Source: Microbacterium lacus (GTDB lineage: Bacteria > Actinomycetota > Actinomycetes > Actinomycetales > Microbacteriaceae). Taken from it: 64,000 nucleotides of DNA. Numbering within the stretch: the first letter of the stretch is position 1; every line of letters starts with the position of its first letter. This document shows positions 42,851-51,834 of the stretch, in pieces. Position numbers and translations under genes: made by a program. The stretch is taken from NCBI RefSeq assembly GCF_039531105.1, contig NZ_BAAAPK010000001.1:3135915-3199914 (forward strand), read 5' to 3'. The notes beneath the pieces are model-generated. The model had not been told where the DNA came from. It did not search any database and saw nothing but the letters and a program-made list of their open reading frames with translations.

Positions 42851-43381
42851 TCAGTCGAGCAGACCCGAGACGAGGGAGTCGACGTCCCCGCTCACGTCGC
42901 CGACGAGGTCATCGACCTCGGCGCCGATGTCGCCGACGGACACGCCGGTGTCGCCGCCCACGTCGGTTCCGTTCGCGACGTCACCGACCGAGCCGAGCTC
43001 GGTGTCGGAGACATCGTTGCCCGAGCCGATCGGGGCGTCGATCGGGGCGGACACGTCGTTGCCGGATCCGACGGGCGCCGAGACGTCGTTGCCCGACAGG
43101 ACCGCGGGGTTCAGCGAGTCACTGACGAGCGGCCCGTTGATCAGGCCGCCGTCGATGCCGAGGTTGCCGGCGGTGGTGTCGTTGCCGCTTCCGAGCACGT
43201 TCTCGCGGAACCAGGTCTGGAAGCCCTCGATCGAGGTGGAGGCTTCGGTCACGGTCGTCGTGGTCTCCTCGCTCGGGTTCCACGTGTCCGCCGAGGCGGG
43301 CAGCGCGAATCCGGCGACGGCGAGGGCCGCGGCGCTCGCGCCGGCGGTGCTGATGAGTCCGAGACGGGTGATCTTTCGCAT
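42851..43381 (-). CDS. Secreted protein with SGND repeats (hypothetical)
   Basis: The 176-residue product has a Sec signal peptide (basic start, hydrophobic AAALAVAGFAL, likely cut after ASA at residue 31). The mature part begins DTWNPSEET, is acidic, and contains SGND at residues 65-68, 96-99, 106-109 and 120-123, three followed by VS. The C terminus is a run of short Asp/Val/Gly repeats (VGDIGAEVDDLVGDVSGDVDSL). No membrane anchor or sortase signal is present. I do not recognise a family. ATG 43381 follows GGAGAGAG. Confidence 0.7.
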   Translation of the reverse strand: MRKITRLGLISTAGASAAALAVAGFALPASADTWNPSEETTTTVTEASTSIEGFQTWFRENVLGSGNDTTAGNLGIDGGLINGPLVSDSLNPAVLSGNDVSAPVGSGNDVSAPIDAPIGSGNDVSDTELGSVGDVANGTDVGGDTGVSVGDIGAEVDDLVGDVSGDVDSLVSGLLD

Positions 43382-43564
43382 GTTTCTCTCTCCAATCGAT
43401 GCGGGCTTTCGCCGCACAGGGGGTGATCCGAAAACATCCGCGGATCGGATTGGACGCACACGCCCGACACGCCGCCGAGCGGTCGCGCTCGACATCCGTA
43501 TTCCGCGTCTTTCCGGGCCGCGCAGCGGAATCCTGGCAGATCCCTGAAAGTCGCTCTGCCGCCC

Positions 43565-43636
43565 GAGAGAGGGCACATCTGCAGGGCAACACGCCGTCGA
43601 ACCCGGACGTTCGTGCCCTTTCGCGCAGGAGCAGGG
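43565..43636. repeat. Hairpin repeat, copy 2
   Basis: The core GGGCACATCTG, one variable base, then AGGGCAACACGCCGT (43571-43597) matches copy 1 at 42731-42757 in 26 of 27 positions. The outer arms are present but degenerate. The two copies are direct, 840 bp apart, and bracket the SGND-repeat protein gene. Confidence 0.75.
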
Positions 43637-43649
43637 GCAAGCTGGACGA

Positions 43650-44492
43650 ATGCGCATCGCACTCACCGGCTCGACCGGCAAGCTCGGCTCCGTCGTCCTC
43701 CGCGAACTCCGGGATGCCGGCCACGACGTCACCGGACTCGACATCGTCGGGCCGCGGCAGGACGGCTTCGTCCAGGTCGACCTGACGGACTACGGACAGG
43801 TGGTCGACGCGCTGGGCGGCGTGGACCGCTCGGACGGTTACGACGCGGTCGTACACCTCGGCGCGATCCCCGCCCCGGGCCTGCGCACGGATGTCGCGAC
43901 CTTCCACAACAACATGGCGAGCACGTTCAACGTGTTCTGGGCGGCCGTCCGGCTCGGCATCCGTCGCATCGTCTACGCCTCGAGCGAGACGGTGCTGGGG
44001 CTGCCCTTCGACGTGCCGCCGCCGTACATCCCGGTCGACGAGGAGTACACCGCGCGCCCCGAGAGCGTCTACTCGATCGTCAAGGTGCTGGAAGAGCAGC
44101 TCGCGACCGAGCTCGTGCGCTGGCACCCCGATCTCTCGGTCACCGCCCTGCGCTTCTCGAACGTGATGAACCCGGAGGACTACGCCGAGTTCCCGTCCTT
44201 CGACGCCGATCCGCTGCTGCGCAAATGGAACCTGTGGGGCTACATCGACGCCCGCGACGGGGCGCAGGCCGTGCAGCGTGCGCTCGAGAACGCGCCCGCG
44301 GGCTTCGAGACGTTCATCATCGCCGCGGCGGACACCGTCATGTCACGCCCGAACGCCGAGCTCGTGGCAGCGGTGTTCCCCGACGTGCCGACCACCGCGG
44401 AACTCGGCGAGCACGACACGCTCCTGTCGATCCACAAGGCGCGGCGGCTGCTGGGCTACGCACCCCGGCACTCGTGGCGCGACCACGTGTGA
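43650..44492 (+). CDS. NAD-dependent epimerase/dehydratase (extended SDR)
   Basis: The 280-residue SDR has the dinucleotide fold ALTGSTGKLGSVVLRELRDAGHDV, VVHLGAIPAP and the catalytic region YASSETVLG with VYSIVKVLEEQLA (YxxxK). The substrate is probably a sugar or sugar nucleotide and cannot be named. It is followed by a 63-bp near-perfect inverted repeat and a convergent gluconokinase gene. Confidence 0.88.
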   Translation: MRIALTGSTGKLGSVVLRELRDAGHDVTGLDIVGPRQDGFVQVDLTDYGQVVDALGGVDRSDGYDAVVHLGAIPAPGLRTDVATFHNNMASTFNVFWAAVRLGIRRIVYASSETVLGLPFDVPPPYIPVDEEYTARPESVYSIVKVLEEQLATELVRWHPDLSVTALRFSNVMNPEDYAEFPSFDADPLLRKWNLWGYIDARDGAQAVQRALENAPAGFETFIIAAADTVMSRPNAELVAAVFPDVPTTAELGEHDTLLSIHKARRLLGYAPRHSWRDHV

Positions 44493-44503
44493 CCGCGAGT
44501 TCG

Positions 44504-44566
44504 GAGGAGATCGAGGTTCGGGAGGTGATTTCGGCGCCGGAAAACCTCCGGAACCTCGATCTCCTC
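44504..44566. terminator. Long inverted repeat between convergent genes
   Basis: GAGGAGATCGAGGTTC (44504-44519) pairs perfectly with 44551-44566, and after one mismatch GGAGGT pairs with ACCTCC. The 17-base loop itself contains GGCGCC. The right arm overlaps the last two bases of the gluconokinase gene. It may terminate both convergent transcripts, although no T tract follows. Confidence 0.6.
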
Positions 44567-45104
44567 AGATTCGCGGATGCCGCGCTGCGGCCTCGGCCAC
44601 GTCCCGCCAGCAGGCCACGACCTCGGCCGTGATCGCATCGGGAGTCTGAGAGATGTCGACCGCGAACCCGGTCTCGTCGGGCTGAAGCCGCTCGAGCGCG
44701 ACGAGCTGCGAGTTCAGGAGCGTCGCGGGCATGAAGTGGTCGGCCCGCGCGCCGAGGCGCGTCGCCAGCAGCTCGGGTGATCCGTCCAGCAGCGCGAAGC
44801 ACGTGCCGTCCGCACGGGCGCGCAGCGCGTCGCGATGCGCGCGCTTGAGAGACGAGCACGCCACCACGACGATCTCCCCGGCCGTGGTGCGGCGCGCGAT
44901 CTCATCGCCGACCGCCGCGAGCCACGGCGCACGGTCGTCGTCGTCGAGCGGGATCCCGGCGGTCATCTTGGCGACATTGGATGCCGGGTGGAAGTCGTCG
45001 GCGTCGAGGAAGATCCCGCCCACCCGCGCGGCGACGGCGGCCGCGATCGTCGACTTGCCCGCGCCGGACACCCCCATCACGACGAGTGCGGAACCGTCCC
45101 CCAT
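44565..45104 (-). CDS. gntK: Gluconokinase
   Basis: The 179-residue enzyme phosphorylates D-gluconate with ATP. It has the P-loop GVSGAGKST, DADDFHPASNVAKMTAGIPLDDDDRAPWL, SSLKRAHRDALRA and HFMPATLLNSQLVALERLQPDE, all typical of the GntK family. No gluconate transporter or GntR gene is next to it. Confidence 0.95.
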   Translation of the reverse strand: MGDGSALVVMGVSGAGKSTIAAAVAARVGGIFLDADDFHPASNVAKMTAGIPLDDDDRAPWLAAVGDEIARRTTAGEIVVVACSSLKRAHRDALRARADGTCFALLDGSPELLATRLGARADHFMPATLLNSQLVALERLQPDETGFAVDISQTPDAITAEVVACWRDVAEAAARHPRI

Positions 45105-45171
45105 GACCTCGAGCGTATCCGTCGTCCCGCGCGCGGCGGACGGCCGGACCCCGCCCGTGGTGACCGGCGCC

Positions 45172-46344
45172 TCAGGCCAGCGCGTCCGCCACCGCGTCCC
45201 ACCATCCGCCGAATTCGGCCAGGTGGCCGGGCCGCCGCCGGCCGGCCTCGGCGCGCACTCCGTCGCGTTCCGCCCACAGCTCGCGCAGGTTCGGGATTCC
45301 GTCGCTCTGCGCGGCCGAGATCGGCACGGTGGCCTGTTGACCCCAGTGGGCCAGAGCGCCGCGCTGCTTGACCGCCGTGTACTCGTCGGTCACGAGACCG
45401 AGGACCGGGACACCGGCGGGCGCGGCGAAGACCGCGGGGTGATAGCGCCCGGTGATGAGGAGGGATGCCGAGCGGGCAAGAGCAGCCGCAGCGGGCACAT
45501 CGCCGGTGGGTACGACGGTGGAGCCCGTCCGCATCGCCGCGCGGACCTCATCGTGCAGCACCGCGTCCCCGCGCGGCGACGCGCCCGTGAGCGCGCCGAA
45601 GTGGGCGTGGAACCGGACCGGCTCGCCGGCGAGCTCGGCGGCCGCATCCACGAGCGCGGCGACGGCGGCGACGGTCTCGGCCCGCGATGCGCCGCCGAGG
45701 GAGAGCGACAGGCTCACGAGCACTCCCCCGGTCACCGGGGCGGCGGCATCCGCCGACACGAAGGAGGCGTCATCGACGCCGAGCCGGGCGGTCACGCCGA
45801 GATCCGCGGCGAGCGCATGCGATGCCGCCTCACGCACACCGACGAGGCGCGCCGAGTGCACCAGCTGGGCGACGAGCTCCCGATCGCGGCCGCGGAGGTC
45901 GGGTCCCAGAGTCTGCCCGGAGACGACGAGCGGGCGGCCGAGGCGCTGCGCGACCCCGCCGAGCGCGGCGCGCTCGTACACGTGCAGGGGCCAGGTCGAG
46001 GCCATGTTGCCGCCGCCGGCGATCAGCACGCCGTCGGCGTCGGCGACCGCCGCGATCACCGCATGCGCCGGGTCATCGTCGGCCAGCGCGCCCGTACCGT
46101 CGGCCGCGGCGAGCACCGCGCCGAGCCGCGCTTCGGACGCCGCGCGGTCCAAGCCGTCGAAGCGGATGCGTCCCACCGCGGTCACGCCGTAGCGCTCCGC
46201 CGTCTCGGCGGGCACGGATGATACGGAGGTGACGGCGGCACCGCGGTCCGCGAGCTCATCGCGCGCGGCGCGGAACATCGCCTCATCGCCGATGTGCATC
46301 ATGTCGTCGATCACACCGACATCGCCCAGGGTCACGACACGCAC
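45172..46344 (-). CDS. Polysaccharide pyruvyl transferase family protein
   Basis: The 390-residue protein has VVTLGDVGVIDDMMHIGDEAMFRAARDEL at its N terminus, VLIAGGGNMASTWPLHVYERA, SGQTLGPDLRGRDRELV and LITGRYHPAVFAAPAGVPVLGL, as in CsaB/PssM-like enzymes that add pyruvyl ketals to cell-surface glycans. GTG 46344 is chosen since GAGGAG lies 6 bp upstream. It is divergent from the HEAT-GT4 gene. Confidence 0.85.
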   Translation of the reverse strand: MRVVTLGDVGVIDDMMHIGDEAMFRAARDELADRGAAVTSVSSVPAETAERYGVTAVGRIRFDGLDRAASEARLGAVLAAADGTGALADDDPAHAVIAAVADADGVLIAGGGNMASTWPLHVYERAALGGVAQRLGRPLVVSGQTLGPDLRGRDRELVAQLVHSARLVGVREAASHALAADLGVTARLGVDDASFVSADAAAPVTGGVLVSLSLSLGGASRAETVAAVAALVDAAAELAGEPVRFHAHFGALTGASPRGDAVLHDEVRAAMRTGSTVVPTGDVPAAAALARSASLLITGRYHPAVFAAPAGVPVLGLVTDEYTAVKQRGALAHWGQQATVPISAAQSDGIPNLRELWAERDGVRAEAGRRRPGHLAEFGGWWDAVADALA

Positions 46345-46466
46345 GCAGAAGCTCCTCAGACTATTCGGGGGGAACCAGTACACGCTAGTCCACCCGGGAC
46401 GTCTTCCCGCCGGGCTACCATCGAACGCCCGCCCGCTTGTCGTCGGCGCGGAGGACAGGACCGTGA

Positions 46467-48626
46467 ATGGGCGTTCAGACTGCTCTGGATGCGGTGCGCG
46501 ACGCGCCCGGAATCGTCGAGGCGATGCGACTCGCCGATGACCTCGCCTTCGAGGCGGGTCGGGACCCGGGGGTGCGCACCCTGCGGATCCTCGCGTCGGC
46601 GCTCAACGGCGACGATCAGGTCGCCGCGATCGCCGCGGTGCACGCGCTCGCGGAGATCTTCGACGAGCAGGCCGCGCGCATGCTCACCGCGCTGCTCTCG
46701 GACGAGCGCGCCACGATCCGCGAGCACGCGGCGTGGGCGCTCGGTTCGGTCCTGCCCCGTTTCGACGCGATGAGCAGACTCATCGCCCTGGTCGCCGCGG
46801 GCGGCTTCACCGGCATGCTCGCGCAGCGCACGCTGGAGAAGTGGTCGTCGACCGCGGCCGAGACCCTGGCCGTCGCGCTCGAGACGGCGCTGCTGGGCGA
46901 GCGTGAACCTTCGACCCGCGCGCGGCTGACCGAGACGCTCGGGCTCGTCCGCCACGCGATCGCCACGCGGCCGCTGCTGGAACTCGCCGCCGACCGCGCC
47001 GAACACGAAGAGGTCCGGGTGGCGGCGATCGCCGCGCTCGGACAGCGCCGCGGGGCGCCGGCGATCCCCGCGCTGCTCGAAGACCTCGTCAGCGGCGACG
47101 GTCGGATCGCCGAAGTCGCGCGGCTCGCGCTCATCGACCTGGATGCCGTCCCCCACCCGCGCGTCGCCCGCGCGGACGGCCTCACTGTCGGGCAGCTCTT
47201 CCTGCACGCCGACATCGACCCCGCTCTCGCGTCGGTCGGCGCCGGGGACAACGGCGGCATCGCGACGCTTCTCGTGCGCCTGGGCGACGCGCTCGTGGCC
47301 GATCCCACCACGGGGGTCGACCGCGTGATCACGCTGTCGCGCGGCCCGGTCCCGCAAGCCGCCGAGGACCTGCTCGAGATCGGCTCCGCGACGTCGGGCC
47401 ACGTGTACGGGCGTGTTCCGCTGCTGCCGCAGCCGGTCCCGTCGGCAGCCGCCTGGCCCCTCCGCGTCACCGCGCGGCGCGGCATCCGTCGCATCCTCCG
47501 CGCCGCGGCGCCCGTCGATCTCCTCCACCTGCGGATGGCCGATGTCGGAAGCTTCGCCGCCGCCGACGTCGCCCGCGAGCTCGGCATCCCCACGGTCTTC
47601 ACGGTCGCGCCCGACCCGCACGCCGTGATCCGCTCCCTCGACCGCTCGGGGGCGCTGACCCGCGAGCGGTTCGGAGAGGTGGACCTGGTCGAGCACTTCT
47701 GGTTCCGGGCGCGGCTGGTCACGAGCCTCGCGTCGAACGCCGCGCACACCGTGCTCTTCCCCCGCCCCGATCTGCAGCGGGACATGGCGCAGCTCGTCGG
47801 CATCGACATCACCGCGCACCCCGAGCGGCACACGATCGTGGCCGAGGGCGTCGACCTCGCGGTCGTCGACCGCGCCGCGGATGCCGCTCGCGCGCACGCG
47901 GACGGCGGCGTCGCACCGGGAGCGATCGCCGAGCTCCGTGCGCTCGTCGAGCAGCTCGCTCCCGAGCGGCGCGGCCTTCCGCTCATCGTGAGCCTCGGTC
48001 GCCTCCACCGTGTGAAGGGCATGGCGACCCTCGTCGAGGCGTGGGCGTCGGGACCGCTGCGCGATCGCGCGAACCTCGTGATCATCGGCGGCGAGCTCGA
48101 GCACCCGTCACTGGACGAGCGCGAGCAGCTCGACCGCATCCACGCGGCCGTCCCGGACCCGTCGTCGGGACTCCTCCTCGCCGGCCACCGCCCGAACGGC
48201 GTCGCGGCGTTCTGGCTCGCCGCCGCACGGTTCGGGATGCCGGGCCTCAGCCCCGCGGGTGGCGTGTACGTGTGCGCGAGCGTGAAGGAGGAGTTCGGCA
48301 TCGCGCTGCTCGAGGCGATGGCGACCGGCCTCATGGTGGTCGCCCCCGACGGTGGAGGACCTGCGACGTACGTGCAGGACGGCGTGACCGGCGTCCTCAC
48401 CCAGACCTGGGATCCCGTCCGGCTCGAGGCCGGCGTCACCTCCGCCCTCGATGCGGCTGCCCAACCCGACGAGGACCGCGTGCGGGCCGCGCACGACATG
48501 GTGCGCACGAAGTTCACGATCCAGGCGATGGCCACCGCGCTCGGACCGGTGTACCGCGGTGTCGCCGCCGAAGAAGAGGCCCTGATCCGCGCGGCGAACG
48601 CGGTCGACGGCGTCGCGCTCTCGTGA
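46467..48626 (+). CDS. HEAT-repeat/GT4 glycosyltransferase fusion
   Basis: The 719-residue protein joins an N-terminal helical domain of HEAT repeats (about 30-230; for example AARMLTALLSDERATIREHAAWALGS, HEEVRVAAIAALGQRRGAPAIPALLEDL) to a GT4 glycosyltransferase similar to sucrose-phosphate synthase (GDNGGIATLLVRLGDAL, IVSLGRLHRVKGMATLVEAW and the donor-site motif KEEFGIALLEAM). It should transfer a sugar from a nucleotide donor; the HEAT part may scaffold partners. The next GT gene starts 10 bp downstream. The ribosome site is weak. Confidence 0.85.
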   Translation: MGVQTALDAVRDAPGIVEAMRLADDLAFEAGRDPGVRTLRILASALNGDDQVAAIAAVHALAEIFDEQAARMLTALLSDERATIREHAAWALGSVLPRFDAMSRLIALVAAGGFTGMLAQRTLEKWSSTAAETLAVALETALLGEREPSTRARLTETLGLVRHAIATRPLLELAADRAEHEEVRVAAIAALGQRRGAPAIPALLEDLVSGDGRIAEVARLALIDLDAVPHPRVARADGLTVGQLFLHADIDPALASVGAGDNGGIATLLVRLGDALVADPTTGVDRVITLSRGPVPQAAEDLLEIGSATSGHVYGRVPLLPQPVPSAAAWPLRVTARRGIRRILRAAAPVDLLHLRMADVGSFAAADVARELGIPTVFTVAPDPHAVIRSLDRSGALTRERFGEVDLVEHFWFRARLVTSLASNAAHTVLFPRPDLQRDMAQLVGIDITAHPERHTIVAEGVDLAVVDRAADAARAHADGGVAPGAIAELRALVEQLAPERRGLPLIVSLGRLHRVKGMATLVEAWASGPLRDRANLVIIGGELEHPSLDEREQLDRIHAAVPDPSSGLLLAGHRPNGVAAFWLAAARFGMPGLSPAGGVYVCASVKEEFGIALLEAMATGLMVVAPDGGGPATYVQDGVTGVLTQTWDPVRLEAGVTSALDAAAQPDEDRVRAAHDMVRTKFTIQAMATALGPVYRGVAAEEEALIRAANAVDGVALS

Positions 48627-48636
48627 GGTGCGCGCG

Positions 48637-49941
48637 ATGACCCTGCTCGTCATCAGTCCCGACTACGCCTCGCACCTTCTGCCGCTCGCGACGATCGCCA
48701 CCGCGTGGCGGGATGCCGGCCACCGGGTCGTGGTCGCCACCGGGCCTGCCACCGACCCGATCGTGCGCGAGTTCGGCTTCGAGCGCCTCGACCTCCCCCT
48801 CGGCCGCGGGAGCAATGCGCGGGTCATCCGCGCGGAGGAGCAGCCCGCGGAGGAGTCCGACTCGCTGCGCGGGTTCTTCGACGCGACCCGCCGGGGCATG
48901 GTGCCGACCCTGCGCTACCAGGCCCGCGAGCGGCTCACCGACCTCATGTGGGAACCGGTGGATGCCGGCCGCCGCGTGCTCGCCGCGGTCGATGCGGTGC
49001 AGCCCGACGCGATCATCGTGGACCATCTGGCCTTCAGCGCGCGGCTCGCCCTGCAGACCGCCGGCATCTGTTACGCCGACGTCGTGCTCGGCCACCCGAG
49101 CGCCCTGCCGGTCGCCGGAGAGGTCTACGGGTATCCGCCGTTCTGGCCGACGGCGTTCGACCCCGACGAGGCCGAGCTGAGCGACCTGCGCACATTGTGC
49201 GAGGAAGTGTCCGCGCGCTTCACCGCGGAATGGAACCGCACGGCGCGCGCACTGCGCCCCGATGCGCCGCTCACGGCCGACGCCTTCGGCGAGCACGGCG
49301 ATCTCGTGCTCTACAACTATCCGGCCGCGCTGGCCGACGGCGACGGGCGCGCACTGCCTCCGCACGCGTTCCTCGGCTCGACCCGACGCGTCGAAGCGGT
49401 CGACGACGAGGTGGAGCGCTGGATCGCGGCGACCCCGGCGTTCGCGTACGTGAGCTTCGGGAGCTTCCTCTCGGTGCGCGGTGACGTCCTGCGTCGCGTC
49501 GCGGAAGCGCTGATCGAGATCGGGATGCCGGCGGCGATCGCCACCGGATCGACGCCGGTGTCCGAGCTCGGCGAGATCCCCGAGGACTGGCTCGTCCGCG
49601 ACTACCTGCCGCAGGTGCGACTCCTCTCGGCGGCGACGACGGCGGTCACCCACGGCGGCAACAACTCCGTCACCGAAGCGATCGGTCAGGGGGTGCCGCT
49701 TCTGGTCCTGCCGTTCTCCACCGACCAGTTCGCCGGTGCGGCGGCGATCGAGCGGACGGGGGCGGGAGCGGCGCTCGACCCGAATGCGGCATCCGTCACC
49801 GACCTCGTCACGGCGCTGCGCACCGTTCGCGAGCTCGCCGGTTCGCCCCTCCTGCGCGGGATCGCGCGGGAGCAGCAGCGGATGCCGGGCCCCGCGATCG
49901 CCTACGAGCTGCTGAGCGCGCCCGATCCGGCCACGAGCTGA
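48637..49941 (+). CDS. GT1 family glycosyltransferase (macrolide/UGT type)
   Basis: The 434-residue enzyme of the MGT/YjiC class has the C-terminal donor motif VTHGGNNSVTEAIGQGVPLLVLPFSTDQFAGA and AYVSFGSFLSVRGD. The N-terminal acceptor domain starts LLVISPDYASHLLPLATIATAWRDAGHRV. The acceptor could be a lipid, glycan or secondary metabolite. ATG 48637 is favoured over GTG 48628 by GAGG spacing. The last 40 bp overlap the convergent GT2 gene. Confidence 0.88.
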   Translation: MTLLVISPDYASHLLPLATIATAWRDAGHRVVVATGPATDPIVREFGFERLDLPLGRGSNARVIRAEEQPAEESDSLRGFFDATRRGMVPTLRYQARERLTDLMWEPVDAGRRVLAAVDAVQPDAIIVDHLAFSARLALQTAGICYADVVLGHPSALPVAGEVYGYPPFWPTAFDPDEAELSDLRTLCEEVSARFTAEWNRTARALRPDAPLTADAFGEHGDLVLYNYPAALADGDGRALPPHAFLGSTRRVEAVDDEVERWIAATPAFAYVSFGSFLSVRGDVLRRVAEALIEIGMPAAIATGSTPVSELGEIPEDWLVRDYLPQVRLLSAATTAVTHGGNNSVTEAIGQGVPLLVLPFSTDQFAGAAAIERTGAGAALDPNAASVTDLVTALRTVRELAGSPLLRGIAREQQRMPGPAIAYELLSAPDPATS

Positions 49942-50594
49942 GCCATCGCCTCACGGTCGCCCTCCGCGGCGCGGTAGCGCTCCATGAGCGCCGCGTTCGC
50001 GTCGTACCGTGCGCCGGCGCGAACCTCGGCCGCGTGGTGCAGCGCGTACACGTTGCCCTCGTGACGGACCGGCTCCGCGCCGAGCAGCGCGTTGTGCGCG
50101 AGGAACCACGCCGCGTCCTCGAAACCCCACCCGCGGAACCGTTCGTCCTGGCCTCCGTGCGACGCCCATGTGCGCGGCGTCGTCACATACACGCCCGAGC
50201 ACGCGCCGATCACGAGCTCGTAGTCGCACTCGGCGGCGGGCACACCGGCGCGCAGCTGCGCGTCGCCCTCGCGTCCGAGCCAGTGGTACTCGGTGTACGG
50301 CAGATGGACGAGCCCGCTCGTCCGCGCGGCGATCACCGCGGCGCGGAGGGGCTCGGGCTCGGGCAGCGTGTCGGCATCGCACACCACGACGACCTCGTCG
50401 GGATCGTGCGCGGCGATGCCCCGGTTGCGGCACGCGGCGAGCACGAAGACATCGTCGTCGGTGTCGATCGTCTGGATGCGGAACTCCGGCAGATGACGGG
50501 CGTACCAGTCCACGACGAAATCGAAAGCGGGCACCCGGGACGGCGCCGGTCGCCACGGGATGATGACGGTGACGGGATGGTCGAGCTGCGGCAT
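49902..50594 (-). CDS. GT2-type glycosyltransferase
   Basis: The 230-residue GT-A protein starts [13 protein letters not shown] and has the nucleotide-sugar/metal motif [12 protein letters not shown] (about 75-86), then [12 protein letters not shown] and a galactosyltransferase-like [16 protein letters not shown]. It lacks membrane segments. It ends the cluster with pyruvyl transferase, HEAT-GT4 and GT1. ATG 50594 is directly preceded by G residues rather than a spaced ribosome site. Confidence 0.8.
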   Translation of the reverse strand: MPQLDHPVTVIIPWRPAPSRVPAFDFVVDWYARHLPEFRIQTIDTDDDVFVLAACRNRGIAAHDPDEVVVVCDADTLPEPEPLRAAVIAARTSGLVHLPYTEYHWLGREGDAQLRAGVPAAECDYELVIGACSGVYVTTPRTWASHGGQDERFRGWGFEDAAWFLAHNALLGAEPVRHEGNVYALHHAAEVRAGARYDANAALMERYRAAEGDREAMAQLVAGSGALSSS

Positions 50595-50625
50595 CCCCCC
50601 AGCGTACGTCTGGGAGAATGAGGGG

Positions 50626-51690
50626 ATGCCCTCAACGACTCCCGCCCTTCTCGTCCCCACCCCCGGCCAGGCCTTCGAGCGCGGCACGATCGAGCGCCGC
50701 GAGGTCGGCCCGCACGACGTGCGCCTCGACATCGCCTTCGCCGGCATCTGCCACTCCGACATCCATCAGGCTCGCGAGGAGTGGGGTGCGGGCATCTTCC
50801 CGATGGTCCCGGGTCACGAGATCGCGGGCATCGTCACCGAGGTCGGCTCCGAGGTGACCCGGCATGCCGTCGGCGACCGCGTCGGCATCGGCTGTTTCGT
50901 CGATTCGTGCCGGGAGTGCGAGAACTGCCTGGCCGGCGAGGAGCAGTTCTGCCTCAAGGGCAACGTCGCGACCTACAACGGCCGCCAGTACGACGGCACC
51001 CCGACCTACGGCGGATACAGCACCGAGATCGTCGCCGACGAGAACTACGTGCTGCGCATCCCGGACGGCATCGCCCTGGACGTCGCGGCCCCCCTCCTGT
51101 GCGCCGGCATCACGACGTACTCGCCGCTGCGCCATTGGGGCGCCGGCCCCGGCAAGCGGGTCGCCGTGATCGGCATGGGCGGCCTTGGCCACATGGCCGT
51201 GCAGATCGCCCACGCGATGGGCGCGCACGTGACGGTGCTCTCGCGCACGCTCGCCAAGAAGGAGGAGGGACTCGCTCTCGGCGCCGACGACTATGTCGCG
51301 ACCGACCCCGAGGGCACCGGCGACGCCGGCGCGCTGAAGGAGCTGCGCGGTCGTTTCGACCTCATCATCAACACCGTCTCGGCCGACATCCCCGTCGACC
51401 GCTACCTGCAGACGCTGCGCCTGAACGGCGCGCTCGTGTTCGTCGGCCTGCCCGAGAAGCCGCAGACGTTCCGGGTGTTCTCGCTCGTGGGCGGTCGGCG
51501 CTCGCTCGCCGGCTCCAACATCGGCGGCATCCGCGAGACGCAGGAGATGCTCGACTTCTGCGCCGAGCACGGCATCGCCTCGGTGATCGAGACGATCAGC
51601 GCCGACGAGGTGACCGAGGCGTACGACCGGGTCGTGCGCGGCGACGTGCGCTACCGGTTCGTGATCGACACGGCGACGATCCCCGCCTGA
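50626..51690 (+). CDS. NAD(P)-dependent zinc alcohol dehydrogenase (cinnamyl-ADH type)
   Basis: The 354-residue MDR enzyme has catalytic zinc ligands in GICHSD and PGHEIAG, the structural zinc cysteines [20 protein letters not shown] and the cofactor fold [18 protein letters not shown]. It matches YahK/AdhC-type aldehyde reductases. It appears monocistronic and converges on RecQ. The 144 bp between them show no gene. Confidence 0.92.
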   Translation: MPSTTPALLVPTPGQAFERGTIERREVGPHDVRLDIAFAGICHSDIHQAREEWGAGIFPMVPGHEIAGIVTEVGSEVTRHAVGDRVGIGCFVDSCRECENCLAGEEQFCLKGNVATYNGRQYDGTPTYGGYSTEIVADENYVLRIPDGIALDVAAPLLCAGITTYSPLRHWGAGPGKRVAVIGMGGLGHMAVQIAHAMGAHVTVLSRTLAKKEEGLALGADDYVATDPEGTGDAGALKELRGRFDLIINTVSADIPVDRYLQTLRLNGALVFVGLPEKPQTFRVFSLVGGRRSLAGSNIGGIRETQEMLDFCAEHGIASVIETISADEVTEAYDRVVRGDVRYRFVIDTATIPA

Positions 51691-51834
51691 TCGGCCGCGC
51701 ACGACCCGTGCGCGTGCCCGGCGACTGCTGAGCGGTGCCGACGGAGGTCGAACCGGCCGGCGAGGACGACATCGGTCACAGCCAGCAGTCTTTCGGCACG
51801 CAGCGACGCCGAATGAACAGCTGGCCGGCAGTCC

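Noticed and set aside
51691..51834. Possible gene remnant between alcohol dehydrogenase and RecQ
   Set aside because: Translated frames show no convincing similarity; GACTGCTG/CAGCAGTC pairing over 50 bp could be a loose hairpin but is too weak to call.
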